Shown: positions 44,141-54,150, counted from the stretch's first letter. The stretch is DNA of 64,000 nt from JAPOUP01 sp026708635 (GCA_965200115.1 OZ241336.1:4092001-4156000), one strand, 5' to 3'. Translations and numbers: made by a program. The notes: generated by a model from the sequence alone, not told the origin.

Positions 44141-45025
44141 TTAGCCCTGTCCCTCGCGTTTACGCTCCAGACGCGAAAACAGCTGGCTCAGCCCAAAGCA
44201 AATGACGAAATAGAAACCAGCGGTCGTAATCCAGGCCTCGAAGATCATTCTCGACGAGGCTACCATCTCAACCGTCTTATATGTAAGTTCCTGAACCGAA
44301 ATCAGCGATATGATCGAACTGTCCTTGATGAGGCTTATGAACTGATTTGCGAGGGGGGGAATCACCTTCTTCATCGCCTGCGGCAACACGATATACCACA
44401 ATTCCTGAAAGCGGTTCATGCCGATGGATCGGGCGGCCTCCCATTGACCCTTCGGAATGGACTGGATTCCCGCTCTGACTATCTCCCCCACAAACGCGCT
44501 TTCGAACAACGCGAGCACGATCACTCCGGATATTATCGAAGGAAACCGGCGCATGTCGCCGAAGAAAAACTCCCAAAGCCAGATGTCTTCCTGGCGTGCT
44601 ATACCACGGGACCACCGCGCCAGATCGAGAGCGTCGATCAATTGCTGCGAGAGGAAAAAAAAGAATATGAATACAACGACAACCGGAGGGATGTTGCGAA
44701 GGAGCTCCAGGTATGTTCGCGCCAGCATCCGTATCGTGAGATTCTTCGAGCATCGACCGATACCGAGGGCGGTGCCGAAGACCAAGGCAAGTAAACTCGC
44801 GTAAATGCTGATCCGTATCGTGGCGGCCAGACCCTGGAGCAGGATATTCGCGAAGTATGCCTCGCGATCGGCATTATAGCCGATGATATATCCGGGAATC
44901 AACTCCCAGCGCCACTTGTAGTTAAGCGTCCCCTCGATCGTGTACCAAATATACCCGAAAAAAAAGACGAGAACCGCCAGAATCATATAGTCGGGCCACC
45001 GCATCCGGCCAATGAACGTCCGCAA
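44141..45025 (-). CDS. Amino-acid ABC transporter permease (GltK/AapM-like)
   Basis: HisM/GlnP-type permease, 294 residues. Membrane segments include the N-terminal one at about 12-30 and the core helices after 60. The EAA loop is AGIQSIPKGQWEAARSIGMNRFQELWYIVLPQA. It is the second permease of the operon and lies after the SBP gene, with an 11-pair hairpin between them. The substrate is probably a polar amino acid, inferred from family. Confidence 0.9.
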   Translation of the reverse strand: MRTFIGRMRWPDYMILAVLVFFFGYIWYTIEGTLNYKWRWELIPGYIIGYNADREAYFANILLQGLAATIRISIYASLLALVFGTALGIGRCSKNLTIRMLARTYLELLRNIPPVVVVFIFFFFLSQQLIDALDLARWSRGIARQEDIWLWEFFFGDMRRFPSIISGVIVLALFESAFVGEIVRAGIQSIPKGQWEAARSIGMNRFQELWYIVLPQAMKKVIPPLANQFISLIKDSSIISLISVQELTYKTVEMVASSRMIFEAWITTAGFYFVICFGLSQLFSRLERKREGQG

Positions 45026-45041
45026 ACGTCAACTCCTCGCC

Positions 45042-45067
45042 GGCCCGAAAACAACCGTTTCCGGGCC
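45042..45067 (-). terminator. Intercistronic hairpin between amino-acid SBP and downstream permease
   Basis: On the minus strand GGCCCGGAAAC pairs with GTTTTCGGGCC (one G-T pair) around a GGTT loop, an 11-pair stem. It lies 13 bases after the SBP stop. No T-run follows. Like the hairpin at 7305-7340, it may stabilise the SBP message or reduce read-through. Confidence 0.65.
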
Positions 45068-45080
45068 AAGGGATATTGGC

Positions 45081-45914
45081 CTACTGGGCGACCTGATCAG
45101 CCCAATCCTCGGTTGCGAACCAATAGTTGTGCCGCGCTTCAAGCCATCCGCTGCGCCACTGCTGCGCGATCCAGTTGTTGAAGTAATTGACGGCGTCCGG
45201 ATCACCCTTGCGAAGCGCGAAAGCCTCGCCACGCGGATCATATAGCTCACCCTGCATCACAACCAGCGTTTCGGGGTTTCTGCCCGCTTCGCGGTTCGGT
45301 GTCGGCTGCGCCGCCATCGTCGCGTGCGCGTTGCCGTTCAGGACCTCCTGCGTCGAAGCGCCGTCCTCGTCAAACTGCAGGACCTGCGCCCTTGGAAAGT
45401 TTTCGGCAACCACGACGGCGGGCGTCGCGCCCCGTCTGACGGCGAAGGTCACGTCGGGTGAGTTCAGGTCATCGATTGCCATGCCTGCCGTCATTTCCCT
45501 GTTCGCAAGGATCGCGAGACCCGAATAGGCGTATGGGTCGGTGAAATTCACCGTGAGGTTTCGCTGTGCCGTCACCGACATGCCGGAGATGATGACATCG
45601 AAGGTACCGGCGACAAGTGCCGGGATGATCCCATCCCAGGCGGTCGGCACAAACTCCACTTCAACGCCCATGTCCTCGGCAAGCTTTCGTCCCACATCCA
45701 GTTCGTAGCCAATGAGTTCGCCATTCCTGTCGCGCATGGACCACGGCACGAACAGTGACAGTCCTATCCGGATCACGCCATCCTGCTTGATCCGTTCGAT
45801 AACGCTTTCCGAGGCGAGCGCCTGAGTGGCCTGCTGCGCCGCAGCGGGCAACGCAAGGCCCAGCGCCGCGACAGCGGCAACCGCGTATCCGAGGATTCCG
45901 CGTTTCGGTTTCAT
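45081..45914 (-). CDS. Amino-acid ABC transporter substrate-binding protein (family 3)
   Basis: Periplasmic binding protein, 277 residues. ATG 45914 has AAGGAGG about 7 bases upstream. Signal peptide residues are about 1-25 (ending LPAAAQQ). Family 3 motifs include IRIGLSLFVPWSMRDRNGELIGYELDVGRKLAEDMGV, DVIISGMSVTAQRN and DPYAYSGLAILAN. The open frame extends to 45995, but that part has no signal-peptide character. It serves the two HisM-like permeases and the ATPase of this operon. Confidence 0.92.
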   Translation of the reverse strand: MKPKRGILGYAVAAVAALGLALPAAAQQATQALASESVIERIKQDGVIRIGLSLFVPWSMRDRNGELIGYELDVGRKLAEDMGVEVEFVPTAWDGIIPALVAGTFDVIISGMSVTAQRNLTVNFTDPYAYSGLAILANREMTAGMAIDDLNSPDVTFAVRRGATPAVVVAENFPRAQVLQFDEDGASTQEVLNGNAHATMAAQPTPNREAGRNPETLVVMQGELYDPRGEAFALRKGDPDAVNYFNNWIAQQWRSGWLEARHNYWFATEDWADQVAQ

Positions 45915-45951
45915 CTCTATTCCTCCTTGTTGGATTGGTCTTCGGGGTTGA

Positions 45952-46791
45952 TCATTGGTCAACAGCATATCTCTTTTCGAGAAACGACACACCAATAGAT
46001 AGGATCAGGGTCACGAGCAAGTAGACGATCGCGACGGTGAACCAGATTTCGAAGCTCATATACGTGTCGGAGATGATATTGCGCCCAACTGTCGTCAGTT
46101 CCGCGACCGCAATGACGCTTACGATCGCGGACGACTTGACGAGATGCACCATCTCACCGGTAATCGGCGGCAGCATGAAGCGGACTGACTGCGGTAATAT
46201 GATATATCGATAGGACTGCGCCGTGGACATCCCGATGGACTTTGCCGCCTCCCACTGCCCTAAGGGAATCGCGTTGATACCCGCCCGGAAAATCTCCGAG
46301 ATCAACGCGGAATGGAATACCGCGAGAGTCAGGACGCTAGCCGTATACCGATCAAACCCGAATATCGGCCCGAGCACGTAGTAGAAAAGATAAAGCAGTA
46401 CCAGAAGCGGGATGTTGCGGATCAATTCAAGGAATCCCACGGATACGGCCGTTCCCATCACGAGGCCGGACAGACGCAGAAGCGCGACCAACAACCCTAG
46501 AACCGTCGCGAGCAGAAACGAGACAACGCAGAGTCTTATGGTCGCGAAGAGGCCAATTACTATCTCGCCCCACTGGAATCCATCGTCCGTGAAACTGTAT
46601 AGGTATTGGGGTACCCGATACCACTGCCAGTTGTAGCCCATGTTCTGGGCGCCGGCGAAAGACCCGTAGAAAATGAGTCCGACAACGAAGGCGTATATCA
46701 AAATGGCAACGGGAACCGAATTCAGGAAACGCTGATGCACAGGGGGTTTGGGGACCGGAATGCCTCCGGAGCCGACTGAATCATCCGGCAT
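45952..46791 (-). CDS. Amino-acid ABC transporter permease (GltJ-like)
   Basis: First permease of the operon, 279 residues, with a hydrophilic N-terminus then membrane segments from about 27. The EAA loop reads AGINAIPLGQWEAAKSIGMSTAQSYRYIILPQSVRFMLPP. It lies 5 bases after the ATPase and 37 bases before the SBP gene. Pairs with the permease at 44141-45025. Confidence 0.91.
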   Translation of the reverse strand: MPDDSVGSGGIPVPKPPVHQRFLNSVPVAILIYAFVVGLIFYGSFAGAQNMGYNWQWYRVPQYLYSFTDDGFQWGEIVIGLFATIRLCVVSFLLATVLGLLVALLRLSGLVMGTAVSVGFLELIRNIPLLVLLYLFYYVLGPIFGFDRYTASVLTLAVFHSALISEIFRAGINAIPLGQWEAAKSIGMSTAQSYRYIILPQSVRFMLPPITGEMVHLVKSSAIVSVIAVAELTTVGRNIISDTYMSFEIWFTVAIVYLLVTLILSIGVSFLEKRYAVDQ

Positions 46792-46796
46792 CTTGC

Positions 46797-47540
46797 TCAG
46801 TGCTCGAGGATCTGCGAGAGGAACATTCGGCAGCGTTCGCTCGCCGGCGCGGTGAAAAACATGTCGGGTGGGGCAACCTCGACGATACGCCCGTCCTCCA
46901 TGAACACCATAGTGTCGGCGACTTTGCGCGCAAAACCCATTTCGTGCGTGACCACCACCATGGTCATGCCCGTGTCGGCGAGCTCGACCATGACATCGAG
47001 AACCTCGTTGATCATCTCCGGATCCAGGGCCGACGTCGGTTCATCGAACAGCATGATCCTGGTCTCCATGCAGAGCGACCGGGCGATTGCCACACGCTGC
47101 TGCTGGCCACCTGAAAGCTGGGCGGGGTATTTTTCGGCCTGCTCCGGAATGTGGACCCTATCAAGATATTTTCGCGCCGTTCGCTCGGCCTGGGCCCTCG
47201 AAATCTTTCGGACCTTGATCGGTCCGATCATCAGGTTCTCCAGAACGTTTAGATGCGGAAACAGATTGAACTGCTGGAAAACCATGCCAACTTCCTGCCG
47301 CAGCCTGCGAATTTCCTTCGATCCCTCGAAGACATCGACACCGTCGACCGTCAGGGAGCCGGAGGAGTGGGTCTCAAGCGCGTTGAAGCAGCGGATAAGC
47401 GTCGACTTTCCAGACCCAGACGGCCCGCAGATCACGACACGTTCGCCCTGATGAACGGTAATGCTTATGTCCTTGAGTGCCTGAAACGTCCCGTAGAACT
47501 TATCGAGGTTGCGAACCTCTATGATCGGATGGCGGTTCAA
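46797..47540 (-). CDS. Amino-acid ABC transporter ATP-binding protein (GlnQ-like)
   Basis: ATPase of the operon. Walker A GPSGSGKST, Q-loop VFQQFNLFPHL, signature LSGGQQQRVAIARSL, Walker B IMLFDEPTSALDPEM and VVVTHEMGFARKVAD are complete. No ATG start exists near the family N-terminus; a TTG at 47540 (encoding the residue before NRHPIIEVRNL) has GGGGGA/GAGAGG just upstream and gives the usual length. A TTG at 47585 would be an alternative. First gene of the four-gene operon. Confidence 0.9.
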   Translation of the reverse strand: MNRHPIIEVRNLDKFYGTFQALKDISITVHQGERVVICGPSGSGKSTLIRCFNALETHSSGSLTVDGVDVFEGSKEIRRLRQEVGMVFQQFNLFPHLNVLENLMIGPIKVRKISRAQAERTARKYLDRVHIPEQAEKYPAQLSGGQQQRVAIARSLCMETRIMLFDEPTSALDPEMINEVLDVMVELADTGMTMVVVTHEMGFARKVADTMVFMEDGRIVEVAPPDMFFTAPASERCRMFLSQILEH

Positions 47541-48186
47541 ACCTCTCTTCCCCCAGTGGTAACCGGCGACGCAACGGTGACACAAAGACGGGAATTACTA
47601 TAGATCAACAATGAATTTCCTCCCGGGACCATCGTTAGAGGACGCCCCCCGACCCCGGACGATCCGGAAAGCAAACAATCCGCGGCGCATGTTGGGGAGC
47701 ATCGGATCCGGAAAACGAAGTGGCGGCACAAATCAGGCCATCCCCTATTCCTGAACGTTAAGGTATATTCTCGCATGGCAATCAACGCAGAGCAATGCCT
47801 GAACTGGAAGCGGGGTGTGGCCCAGATTATTGACGCATGCTCGCGTTGCGCCCTTCTCATTCCCCGTCTGGCCGGCAAAACGGGGACTTCCGGTCAGAAC
47901 GAACCGGTCAGATGAGCCGATTGCCAAAAAATCGGTCACGCCCACTGGAAGCCTTCCGCCGTCATCAGGCAAGACGAGGCTTCAAGGACGGGGCGAAATT
48001 GGCTGACACGAAACGGGACCCCATAGCGATTAAACGGGGTTTCGTTAATTTTCATCGGAATGGAGCACTGCTGCACCGACGCATATTTTCCAGAGCCACA
48101 CTCCCTCAATCCACCATCCACCTCTCAAGCTTGGCATCCGCGCCGTCTGGGTTACAATTGACCCATAAAGACGGGAATCATGGCAT
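47541..48186. other. Gap of about 650 bases without a recognised gene
   Basis: It should hold the promoter of the amino-acid ABC operon (minus strand) and of dtd (plus strand). Short open frames have no similarity I recognise. No clear operator, terminator or repeat stands out. Confidence 0.4.
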
Positions 48187-48624
48187 ATGAGAATCCTCCT
48201 GCAACGGGTTACCCGCGCTTCAGTCACCGTTTCCCGTGAGATCGCCGGTGAAATCGGGCCAGGCGTGCTGGCGTTTGTCTGCGCGATGCGGGGTGATACC
48301 GATAGCGACGTGGACAGGCTCGCCTCGAAAATCTCCAAACTGAGGATATTCCGTGATGAGGTCGGGAAAATGAACCGCTCTATCCGCGAGACGGGCGGCG
48401 GAGTCCTGGTCGTCAGCCAATTCACGTTGGCCGCGGATACCAGTCGTGGTAACCGACCCGGCTTCACCGACGCCGCATCTCCCGCTGAAGCGGAGCGACT
48501 CTACGAACGATTCGCCGATGCGCTAAGTTCCGAAGGCGTCTCCACCGAACGCGGCAGGTTTGGCGCGGAGATGGAAGTCGCGCTCATCAACGATGGTCCC
48601 GTCACCATCTGGCTGGAAAGCTGA
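48187..48624 (+). CDS. dtd: D-aminoacyl-tRNA deacylase
   Basis: Releases D-amino acids wrongly attached to tRNA. 145 residues, the usual size. Motifs: MRILLQRVTRASVTV at the N-terminus, SQFTLAADTSRGNRPGF (Ser-Gln-x-Thr) and the Gly-cisPro proofreading motif NDGPVTI near the C-terminus. The gene stands alone and is followed by an imperfect hairpin at 48637. Confidence 0.96.
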   Translation: MRILLQRVTRASVTVSREIAGEIGPGVLAFVCAMRGDTDSDVDRLASKISKLRIFRDEVGKMNRSIRETGGGVLVVSQFTLAADTSRGNRPGFTDAASPAEAERLYERFADALSSEGVSTERGRFGAEMEVALINDGPVTIWLES

Positions 48625-48636
48625 CCTATAAACCAC

Positions 48637-48659
48637 CCGCGAGGGGAATTCTCCCGCGG
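48637..48659. terminator. Possible terminator hairpin after dtd
   Basis: CCGCG and CGCGG pair around an imperfect palindrome centred on AATT, 12 bases past the dtd stop. There is no T-run, so it is only a candidate. Confidence 0.35.
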
Positions 48660-49081
48660 TCCTGGCGATGGGCATCGCAAACCCCGCATCACCTCCCTCG
48701 TCGTCGGCTTCCAGATCAGGGGTGGGGAGTCCGGGGAAACAAATACGCCCACTCAAAGCCAGATGGGGATCAAGATCGCGCCGATGTCCAAAAGGGGCAA
48801 CAGGATTCCAGAACGGTGGCGTCCCCGGTTCCCGCCGCCATGACCAACCGGAACTGGCATCCAACGGCTTCCACCGACCCTCTTGAGCGAACCGATCCGT
48901 ATACTTCGTCTCCTTTGAATCGAGAGAACCACGTGGCTTGCCGTAACAGGCCAGAAGTTTCCCCCTATGGTCGCGCTAAGGCGGCTCCATATGGATTCTT
49001 TGTAGCCGACATGGAAGGCGGAAAGGATGTCGCGTTGTTACCGGCATCGACGCCTTATCCCATCAAGGCCAAAATGACCCG
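48660..49081. other. Gap of about 420 bases without a recognised gene
   Basis: Downstream ends of dtd (plus) and the peptide ABC operon (minus) meet here. No open frame shows similarity I recognise. Confidence 0.4.
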
Positions 49082-50764
49082 CTATGGCGTATCGGAATCC
49101 GGCTTCCCGGCCTTGATCCCGGCACGGAGCCACTCTTCCGGAATTCGTGGAGCCGCCGCTATCAGTTCCTGCGTGCGAGGATGCTTCGGAGCGCTCAGGA
49201 CACGGTCGGTGACACCCTCTTCCACGATACGGCCGGAGTGCATGACCAGCACCCTGTCGGTGATTGACCTGACGACTTCCAGATCATGGCTTATAAACAG
49301 GTAGCTCAACCGGAAACGCTGCTGCAGATCCGTCAGCAGATCCAATATACGGGCACGGATTGAAACATCCAGCGCGGAAACGGCCTCGTCCAGAACGACC
49401 AGCCTCGGCCTGACCACGATCGCCCGCGCGATCGCGATGCGCTGCCGCTGTCCACCGGAGAACTCATGGATATATCTGTCCACATCTTCGGCTGACAGCC
49501 CGACCGCCTCAAGCGCTTCGATCACACGCGCGTGCCGCACCGGCTTCGTCAGAGGCGTTAGGTGGAACGGTTCCGCGATAAGCCTACCGACCCTTTGGCG
49601 CGGATTGAACGAACCATAGGGATCCTGAAACACCGCCTGCATTCTCGCCCTAACCAGATTCACCGGGACCCCGTCCACCTGAATCATTCCGTCCTGCATG
49701 GCATCCAGACCGAGAACCGCGCGCGCCAGCGTCGATTTTCCGCAACCCGATTCACCCACCAGCCCTACGCTCTCGCCCTGACGTATGGTGAGTGAGACAC
49801 CGTCAACGGCTCTGTGTATCCGGCGAGCGCCAAACAGTGACCGGCGCCGGATTGCGTAATCCCGTATCACGTTCCGCGCCTCAAGAACCGGAGTCCCGCC
49901 CGATCCGGACCTCCGTGACGGCTGATGCGAGGAGTCCCGCAGCAGATCGCGGGTATATGGATGGTTTGCCTCACAAAACAGCGTTTCGGTATCTTCCACG
50001 TCAATCACGCGCCCTTCGTGCATCACCGCAACCCGTGAAGCCATGCCAGCAACCACCGCGAGATCATGTGTGATCAGCACGAGCGCCATTCCCTCATCTG
50101 CCGCGAGGTCGCTCAGGAGTTTCAGAATCTCCGCCTGATTGGTGACGTCGAGCGCCGTTGTGGGCTCATCCGCGATCAGGAGCTTGGGTCGCAACGCGAT
50201 CGCCATCGCGATGCAGACACGTTGGCGCTGCCCTCCACTGAGTTCGTGAGGATACCGGTCGAGTCCGAAACGCTCCTGGGGCAGCCCCACGCGGGCGAGC
50301 TTTTCGCGGGCAACGCATAGCGCCTCGGACCGCGAGGCTACGCCGTGAACCCGCAGGGTCTCGGCGACCTGGTCTCCTATGCTCCTGAGGGGATTCAGTG
50401 CGGTCATCGGTTCCTGGAATATCATTCCAACGTCTCGGCCGCGGGTTTGGCACATGCGGCGTTCGGAAAGCGTTGTCAGATCGGTGCCCGACAGCAGCAC
50501 CCTGCCACGCGTCACCGCGCCGCCGGGAGCGAGCCGCATTACCGCAAGCGCGGTTAGGGACTTGCCCGAACCGCTCTGTCCAACCAGTCCAAACACCTCA
50601 CCGGCTCGAACATCGAACGAAACGTCCCTGACGACGGGAACGCCGTGGATGTCCATCGACAGCGCCTCCACCTCAAGGACGGGTTCAGCCGCATCGGGCA
50701 ACCGGGTTTGACGGGACCACACGGGGGAGTCACTCGCCCTTTTTGGCGGTAGCCGCCTCTCCAT
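49082..50764 (-). CDS. Fused DppD-DppF-type ABC ATPase
   Basis: Both nucleotide-binding domains of a dipeptide/oligopeptide importer are on one chain of 560 residues, starting at ATG 50764. Domain one has Walker A GQSGSGKS, signature LSGGQRQRVCIA and Walker B LLIADEPTTALD; domain two has GESGCGKST, FSGGQRQRIAIA and LVVLDEAVSALD, with Glu changed to Ala-Val flanks as in normal DppF. A fused arrangement is known from GsiA-type glutathione/peptide importers. The ATG overlaps the permease stop (TAATG). Frame is open to 51112, but that region lies inside the permease gene. Confidence 0.92.
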   Translation of the reverse strand: MERRLPPKRASDSPVWSRQTRLPDAAEPVLEVEALSMDIHGVPVVRDVSFDVRAGEVFGLVGQSGSGKSLTALAVMRLAPGGAVTRGRVLLSGTDLTTLSERRMCQTRGRDVGMIFQEPMTALNPLRSIGDQVAETLRVHGVASRSEALCVAREKLARVGLPQERFGLDRYPHELSGGQRQRVCIAMAIALRPKLLIADEPTTALDVTNQAEILKLLSDLAADEGMALVLITHDLAVVAGMASRVAVMHEGRVIDVEDTETLFCEANHPYTRDLLRDSSHQPSRRSGSGGTPVLEARNVIRDYAIRRRSLFGARRIHRAVDGVSLTIRQGESVGLVGESGCGKSTLARAVLGLDAMQDGMIQVDGVPVNLVRARMQAVFQDPYGSFNPRQRVGRLIAEPFHLTPLTKPVRHARVIEALEAVGLSAEDVDRYIHEFSGGQRQRIAIARAIVVRPRLVVLDEAVSALDVSIRARILDLLTDLQQRFRLSYLFISHDLEVVRSITDRVLVMHSGRIVEEGVTDRVLSAPKHPRTQELIAAAPRIPEEWLRAGIKAGKPDSDTP

Positions 50765-51582
50765 TACCGGGCTGACCTCAGTCGGGGATCCAGAATGTCC
50801 CTCAGCCCGTCTCCCATCAAGTTCAGTCCGAGCACGGTCAGCACGATCGCCAAGCCCGGAAACGCCGCGATATGGGGAGCCAGAGAGACGAGCGTCTGGC
50901 TTTCCGCCAGCATCCGCCCCCAGGAAGGAGTGGGCGGCTGCGCACCGAGGCCAACATAGCTCAGCCCCGCCTCGGCCAGAATTCCGAGCGAGAACTGGAT
51001 AGTACCCTGAACGATCAGCAGATTCGTGATGTTGGCAAGAATGTGTTCCAGCGAAATCCGCAGACGGCCTTTGCCGGCAACGCGGGCCGAAAGCACGAAA
51101 TCCAGTGTCCACAGGGAAAGGGCACCCCCCCTGGTCACCCGGGCGAACACGGGAATGTTAAATATCCCGATGGCTAGAATCGCGTTGAAGGCCGACGGGC
51201 CGAATACCGCCGTAATCAGGATTGCTATGACCAGAGAAGGAAACGCGAAAACCAGATCGTTGGTGCGCATGATAATCTCGTCGACCGGCTTCCCCCTATT
51301 CGCCGCGGCTAACAGACCAAGCGGCACGCCGAATGCCATGCCGATACCCACCGCAACGATAGCCACGGCGATCGATGTCCGAGCGCCAACCATCAGCATC
51401 GAGAGCATGTCCCGTCCGAACTGATCCGTCCCTAACACATATCCGTCACCGGGAAGCCTCATGCGTTGGTTTATGGAAAGTTCACCCACCGGATAGGGTG
51501 TCCAGACCAGCGAGACCAACGCCGCAACGACGAACGCGGCCGACAGCGCGGCTCCGAACCATAGCTGTGCCGGAACCTTCAT
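50764..51582 (-). CDS. Peptide ABC transporter permease (DppC-like)
   Basis: Membrane permease, 272 residues, with an N-terminal helix (about 7-28), the LGTDQFGRDMLSMLMVGAR loop typical of DppC, core helices and an EAA-type loop (ARVAGKGRLRISLEHILANI). It overlaps the start of the ATPase gene by one base and the upstream permease by four bases (ATGA), so all are coupled. Confidence 0.92.
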   Translation of the reverse strand: MKVPAQLWFGAALSAAFVVAALVSLVWTPYPVGELSINQRMRLPGDGYVLGTDQFGRDMLSMLMVGARTSIAVAIVAVGIGMAFGVPLGLLAAANRGKPVDEIIMRTNDLVFAFPSLVIAILITAVFGPSAFNAILAIGIFNIPVFARVTRGGALSLWTLDFVLSARVAGKGRLRISLEHILANITNLLIVQGTIQFSLGILAEAGLSYVGLGAQPPTPSWGRMLAESQTLVSLAPHIAAFPGLAIVLTVLGLNLMGDGLRDILDPRLRSAR

Positions 51583-52526
51583 ATCGAGCGTCTCAGCCTG
51601 GGGTCGATGGCGGCATAGGTGAGATCAACCAGATATGTCACCATGATCACCGCGAATACCAGAAGCATCACCACTGATTCGACGACAATCAGGTCACGCT
51701 GTATGATTCCCTGAAATATCAGCCGCCCCAGCCCGGGCAGAAAGAACACGTTCTCGATGATTATCGCGCCGGCGAGCAGAAACGAGAACTGCAGCCCGAG
51801 AATCGTCATGACCGGAATCAAGGCGTTCCGCAGTCCGTGGCTTACCACCGCCTGTCGGCCGGATAGACCCTTGGCACGCGCGGTGCGCATGTAGTCCTGG
51901 TCCAGAACTTCGAGCAGGCTCGATCTCATGATACGGGCCAATATGCTGGCCTGCGGAAGCGCGAGCGCCAACGCCGGCAATGTCAGCGCCTTGACACCGC
52001 TCCATAACCCGGCCTCCCAGCCCGGAAAACCACCCGCTCCGAACCAGCCCAAGCCAATCGAAAAAACCAGAACGAGCAGCATCGCGAACCAGAAATTCGG
52101 TACGGCGATCCCCAGCTGCGTCGCCGCCATTATTCCGTAATCGGCGGTTCCGCCTCTCCGTGCGGCAGCCGCCAGTCCTACCGGAATCGCGACGGCCGTC
52201 GAGAGCGCGAGCGCATACAGGGTCAACGGCAGGGATACCTGCAGGCGGGCCAGAACCAGTTCGCTCACAGGCACCCGGTAGGTATAGGATGTGCCGAAAT
52301 CGCCCACCAGCATACCACCGACCCATGAGAAATACCGGGCCGTCACGCCGCCTTCGAGACCAAGTTCCGCACGCAGCGCCGCCACGGCGTCATCCGTCGC
52401 GCTGACCCCTAGCATGAAAGCCGCTGGATCGCCCGGTATCACCTCGATCACGCCAAAAATGACGATGCTTGCCGCTGCCAGGCTGGCGCAGAGCGAAACC
52501 AGACGGAAGAAGGCGTATCCGATCAT
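51579..52526 (-). CDS. Peptide ABC transporter permease (DppB-like)
   Basis: Membrane permease, 315 residues, with N-terminal helix, IPGDPAAFMLGVSATDDAVAALRAELGL block and the C-terminal VDLTYAAIDPRLR signature. EAA loop region: DYMRTARAKGLSGRQAVVSHGLRNA. It follows the SBP gene after 154 bases of G+C-rich sequence with possible hairpins, an arrangement like the other importers in this window. Confidence 0.92.
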   Translation of the reverse strand: MIGYAFFRLVSLCASLAAASIVIFGVIEVIPGDPAAFMLGVSATDDAVAALRAELGLEGGVTARYFSWVGGMLVGDFGTSYTYRVPVSELVLARLQVSLPLTLYALALSTAVAIPVGLAAAARRGGTADYGIMAATQLGIAVPNFWFAMLLVLVFSIGLGWFGAGGFPGWEAGLWSGVKALTLPALALALPQASILARIMRSSLLEVLDQDYMRTARAKGLSGRQAVVSHGLRNALIPVMTILGLQFSFLLAGAIIIENVFFLPGLGRLIFQGIIQRDLIVVESVVMLLVFAVIMVTYLVDLTYAAIDPRLRRSI

Positions 52527-52680
52527 GATCCGAACGTTAAGCCCGCGGTCTGGCGATATGCAATCGTTACCGGGCCCGCCGCGGAAAACGAAGCGGCCGC
52601 ATGAGGCCGGTCATCGCGCTACCGGAAGGCATACCGGCGCCTGGTTTGCCGCGCGCCGGGCCGGCCGCGGCCTGTTCGGG

Positions 52681-54150
52681 TCATTCCCGCCAGCTTACAC
52701 CCGTCAAGTCGTTCGCCTGGGTGGGAGCGTTCGGCCATAGCCCCTGAATCCTCGCGTCAGCCACTCCGGTCCGCGCTAGCTGAAAAAGGTAGCCGTTGAC
52801 GTAGTCCTCGGCGATTATCCGCTGGGCCGCGGCCAATATCTCCGAGCGCTCAGCCGGATCGCTGGCAAGATCCAGATCTTTCATGAGATTCCGAAAATCC
52901 GGGTTATCATACTGAAAGTAATAATCCGGCCGCGCGTAAATATTTATATCCATCGGCTCGGTGTGGCTGACAATGGTCAGATCGTAATCCTTGCCCCTGA
53001 ACACCTGCTCCAGCCACTGGGCCCACTCAAGGTTCGAGATCTCCGTCGCAATACCCACCGCGCGAAGCTGCGCCGCCACTATCTCGCCACCCCGGCGGGC
53101 ATAACTCGGTGGCGGCAGCTTCAGGGACAATGTCAGGTCCTTCGCTCCCGCCTCGGCGAGAAGCTTTCTGGACAGTTCAGGGTCGTATGCCGAGATGTCG
53201 GTCAGATCCACATAATCGGGATTGTGGGGCGCGAAGTGCGTTCCGATCGGCGTACCGTATCCGAACATCGCACCGTCAATAATCTCCCGCCGATTGATCG
53301 CATGGGCAATCGCCCTGCGCACGTTGACATCGCCCAGCGATCCGGATCCGTTATTGATTGACAGGATGGTTTCGCCTTCGGTCGACCCAATCAGGAGCTG
53401 AAACCTTGGATCCGCATCGAACTGGGCAAGCGTCTCCGGTGCTGGATACGCCGGAAACGCATCGACGTCACCCGCCATCACCGCGGCGAACGCCGCCGTT
53501 GGATCGCTGATGAACCTGAAAGTGGCGCTTTCCAGCGCCGGCCGCTCGCCCCAATAGTCGGGATTACGGACCAACTCGATCCTATCGCCCTGAACCCAGC
53601 GGCTGAACCTGAACGGCCCGGTTCCAACCGGTTCGGTGGCGGCCCGCTCCGCCGTTTCGGGTGCCAGGATGACCGCGTCGCCCCACGCCATGTTGGTGAT
53701 GAACCCGCCGTTCGGGGCCGCAAGCGTGATCTTCACCGTTACGGAGTCCACGACATCAACGTCCGTGATCCCGGCAAACAGGGACTTCTGGGCGTTAGTC
53801 GAACCATCCGATCTCGCCCGGTCCAGCGAGAACTTCACGTCATCCGCCGTCATTTCGGAGCCGTCGTGGAATTTGACGCCAGCCCGCAGGTGGAAGGTGT
53901 AGACGGTGCCGCCATCACTGACACTCCAACTCTCCGCCAGGCCCGGCGCGATCGTCCCGTCCGAACGGTATCGTGTCAGTCCTTCGAAGACATTGGCGTA
54001 GACGACCTCGTCAATCGCGGCCGCCGCACCTCCGGTCGGGTCAAGGTTTGGCGGTTCAAGCTGCATTCCAATGACAATCCTATCCTGCGCCTGGGCGGCC
54101 CCGACGCCAAGCGCCAATATGGCGGCGGCAACTCTTGATCCATATCTCAC
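52681..54150 (-). CDS. Peptide ABC transporter substrate-binding protein (SBP_bac_5)
   Basis: Periplasmic binding protein, 489 residues. Signal peptide is about 1-21 (ALGVGAAQA before QDRIVIGMQ). Family motifs: LAESWSVSDGGTVYTFHLRAGVKFHDG, TADDVKFSLDRA and GTGPFRFSRWVQGDRIELVRNPDYW. Unlike the first Dpp-type SBP it has no close copy in the window. It heads the SBP-B-C-DF operon; substrate not determined. Its upstream side abuts the IS30 element at 54263, which may have altered the promoter. Confidence 0.93.
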   Translation of the reverse strand: MRYGSRVAAAILALGVGAAQAQDRIVIGMQLEPPNLDPTGGAAAAIDEVVYANVFEGLTRYRSDGTIAPGLAESWSVSDGGTVYTFHLRAGVKFHDGSEMTADDVKFSLDRARSDGSTNAQKSLFAGITDVDVVDSVTVKITLAAPNGGFITNMAWGDAVILAPETAERAATEPVGTGPFRFSRWVQGDRIELVRNPDYWGERPALESATFRFISDPTAAFAAVMAGDVDAFPAYPAPETLAQFDADPRFQLLIGSTEGETILSINNGSGSLGDVNVRRAIAHAINRREIIDGAMFGYGTPIGTHFAPHNPDYVDLTDISAYDPELSRKLLAEAGAKDLTLSLKLPPPSYARRGGEIVAAQLRAVGIATEISNLEWAQWLEQVFRGKDYDLTIVSHTEPMDINIYARPDYYFQYDNPDFRNLMKDLDLASDPAERSEILAAAQRIIAEDYVNGYLFQLARTGVADARIQGLWPNAPTQANDLTGVSWRE

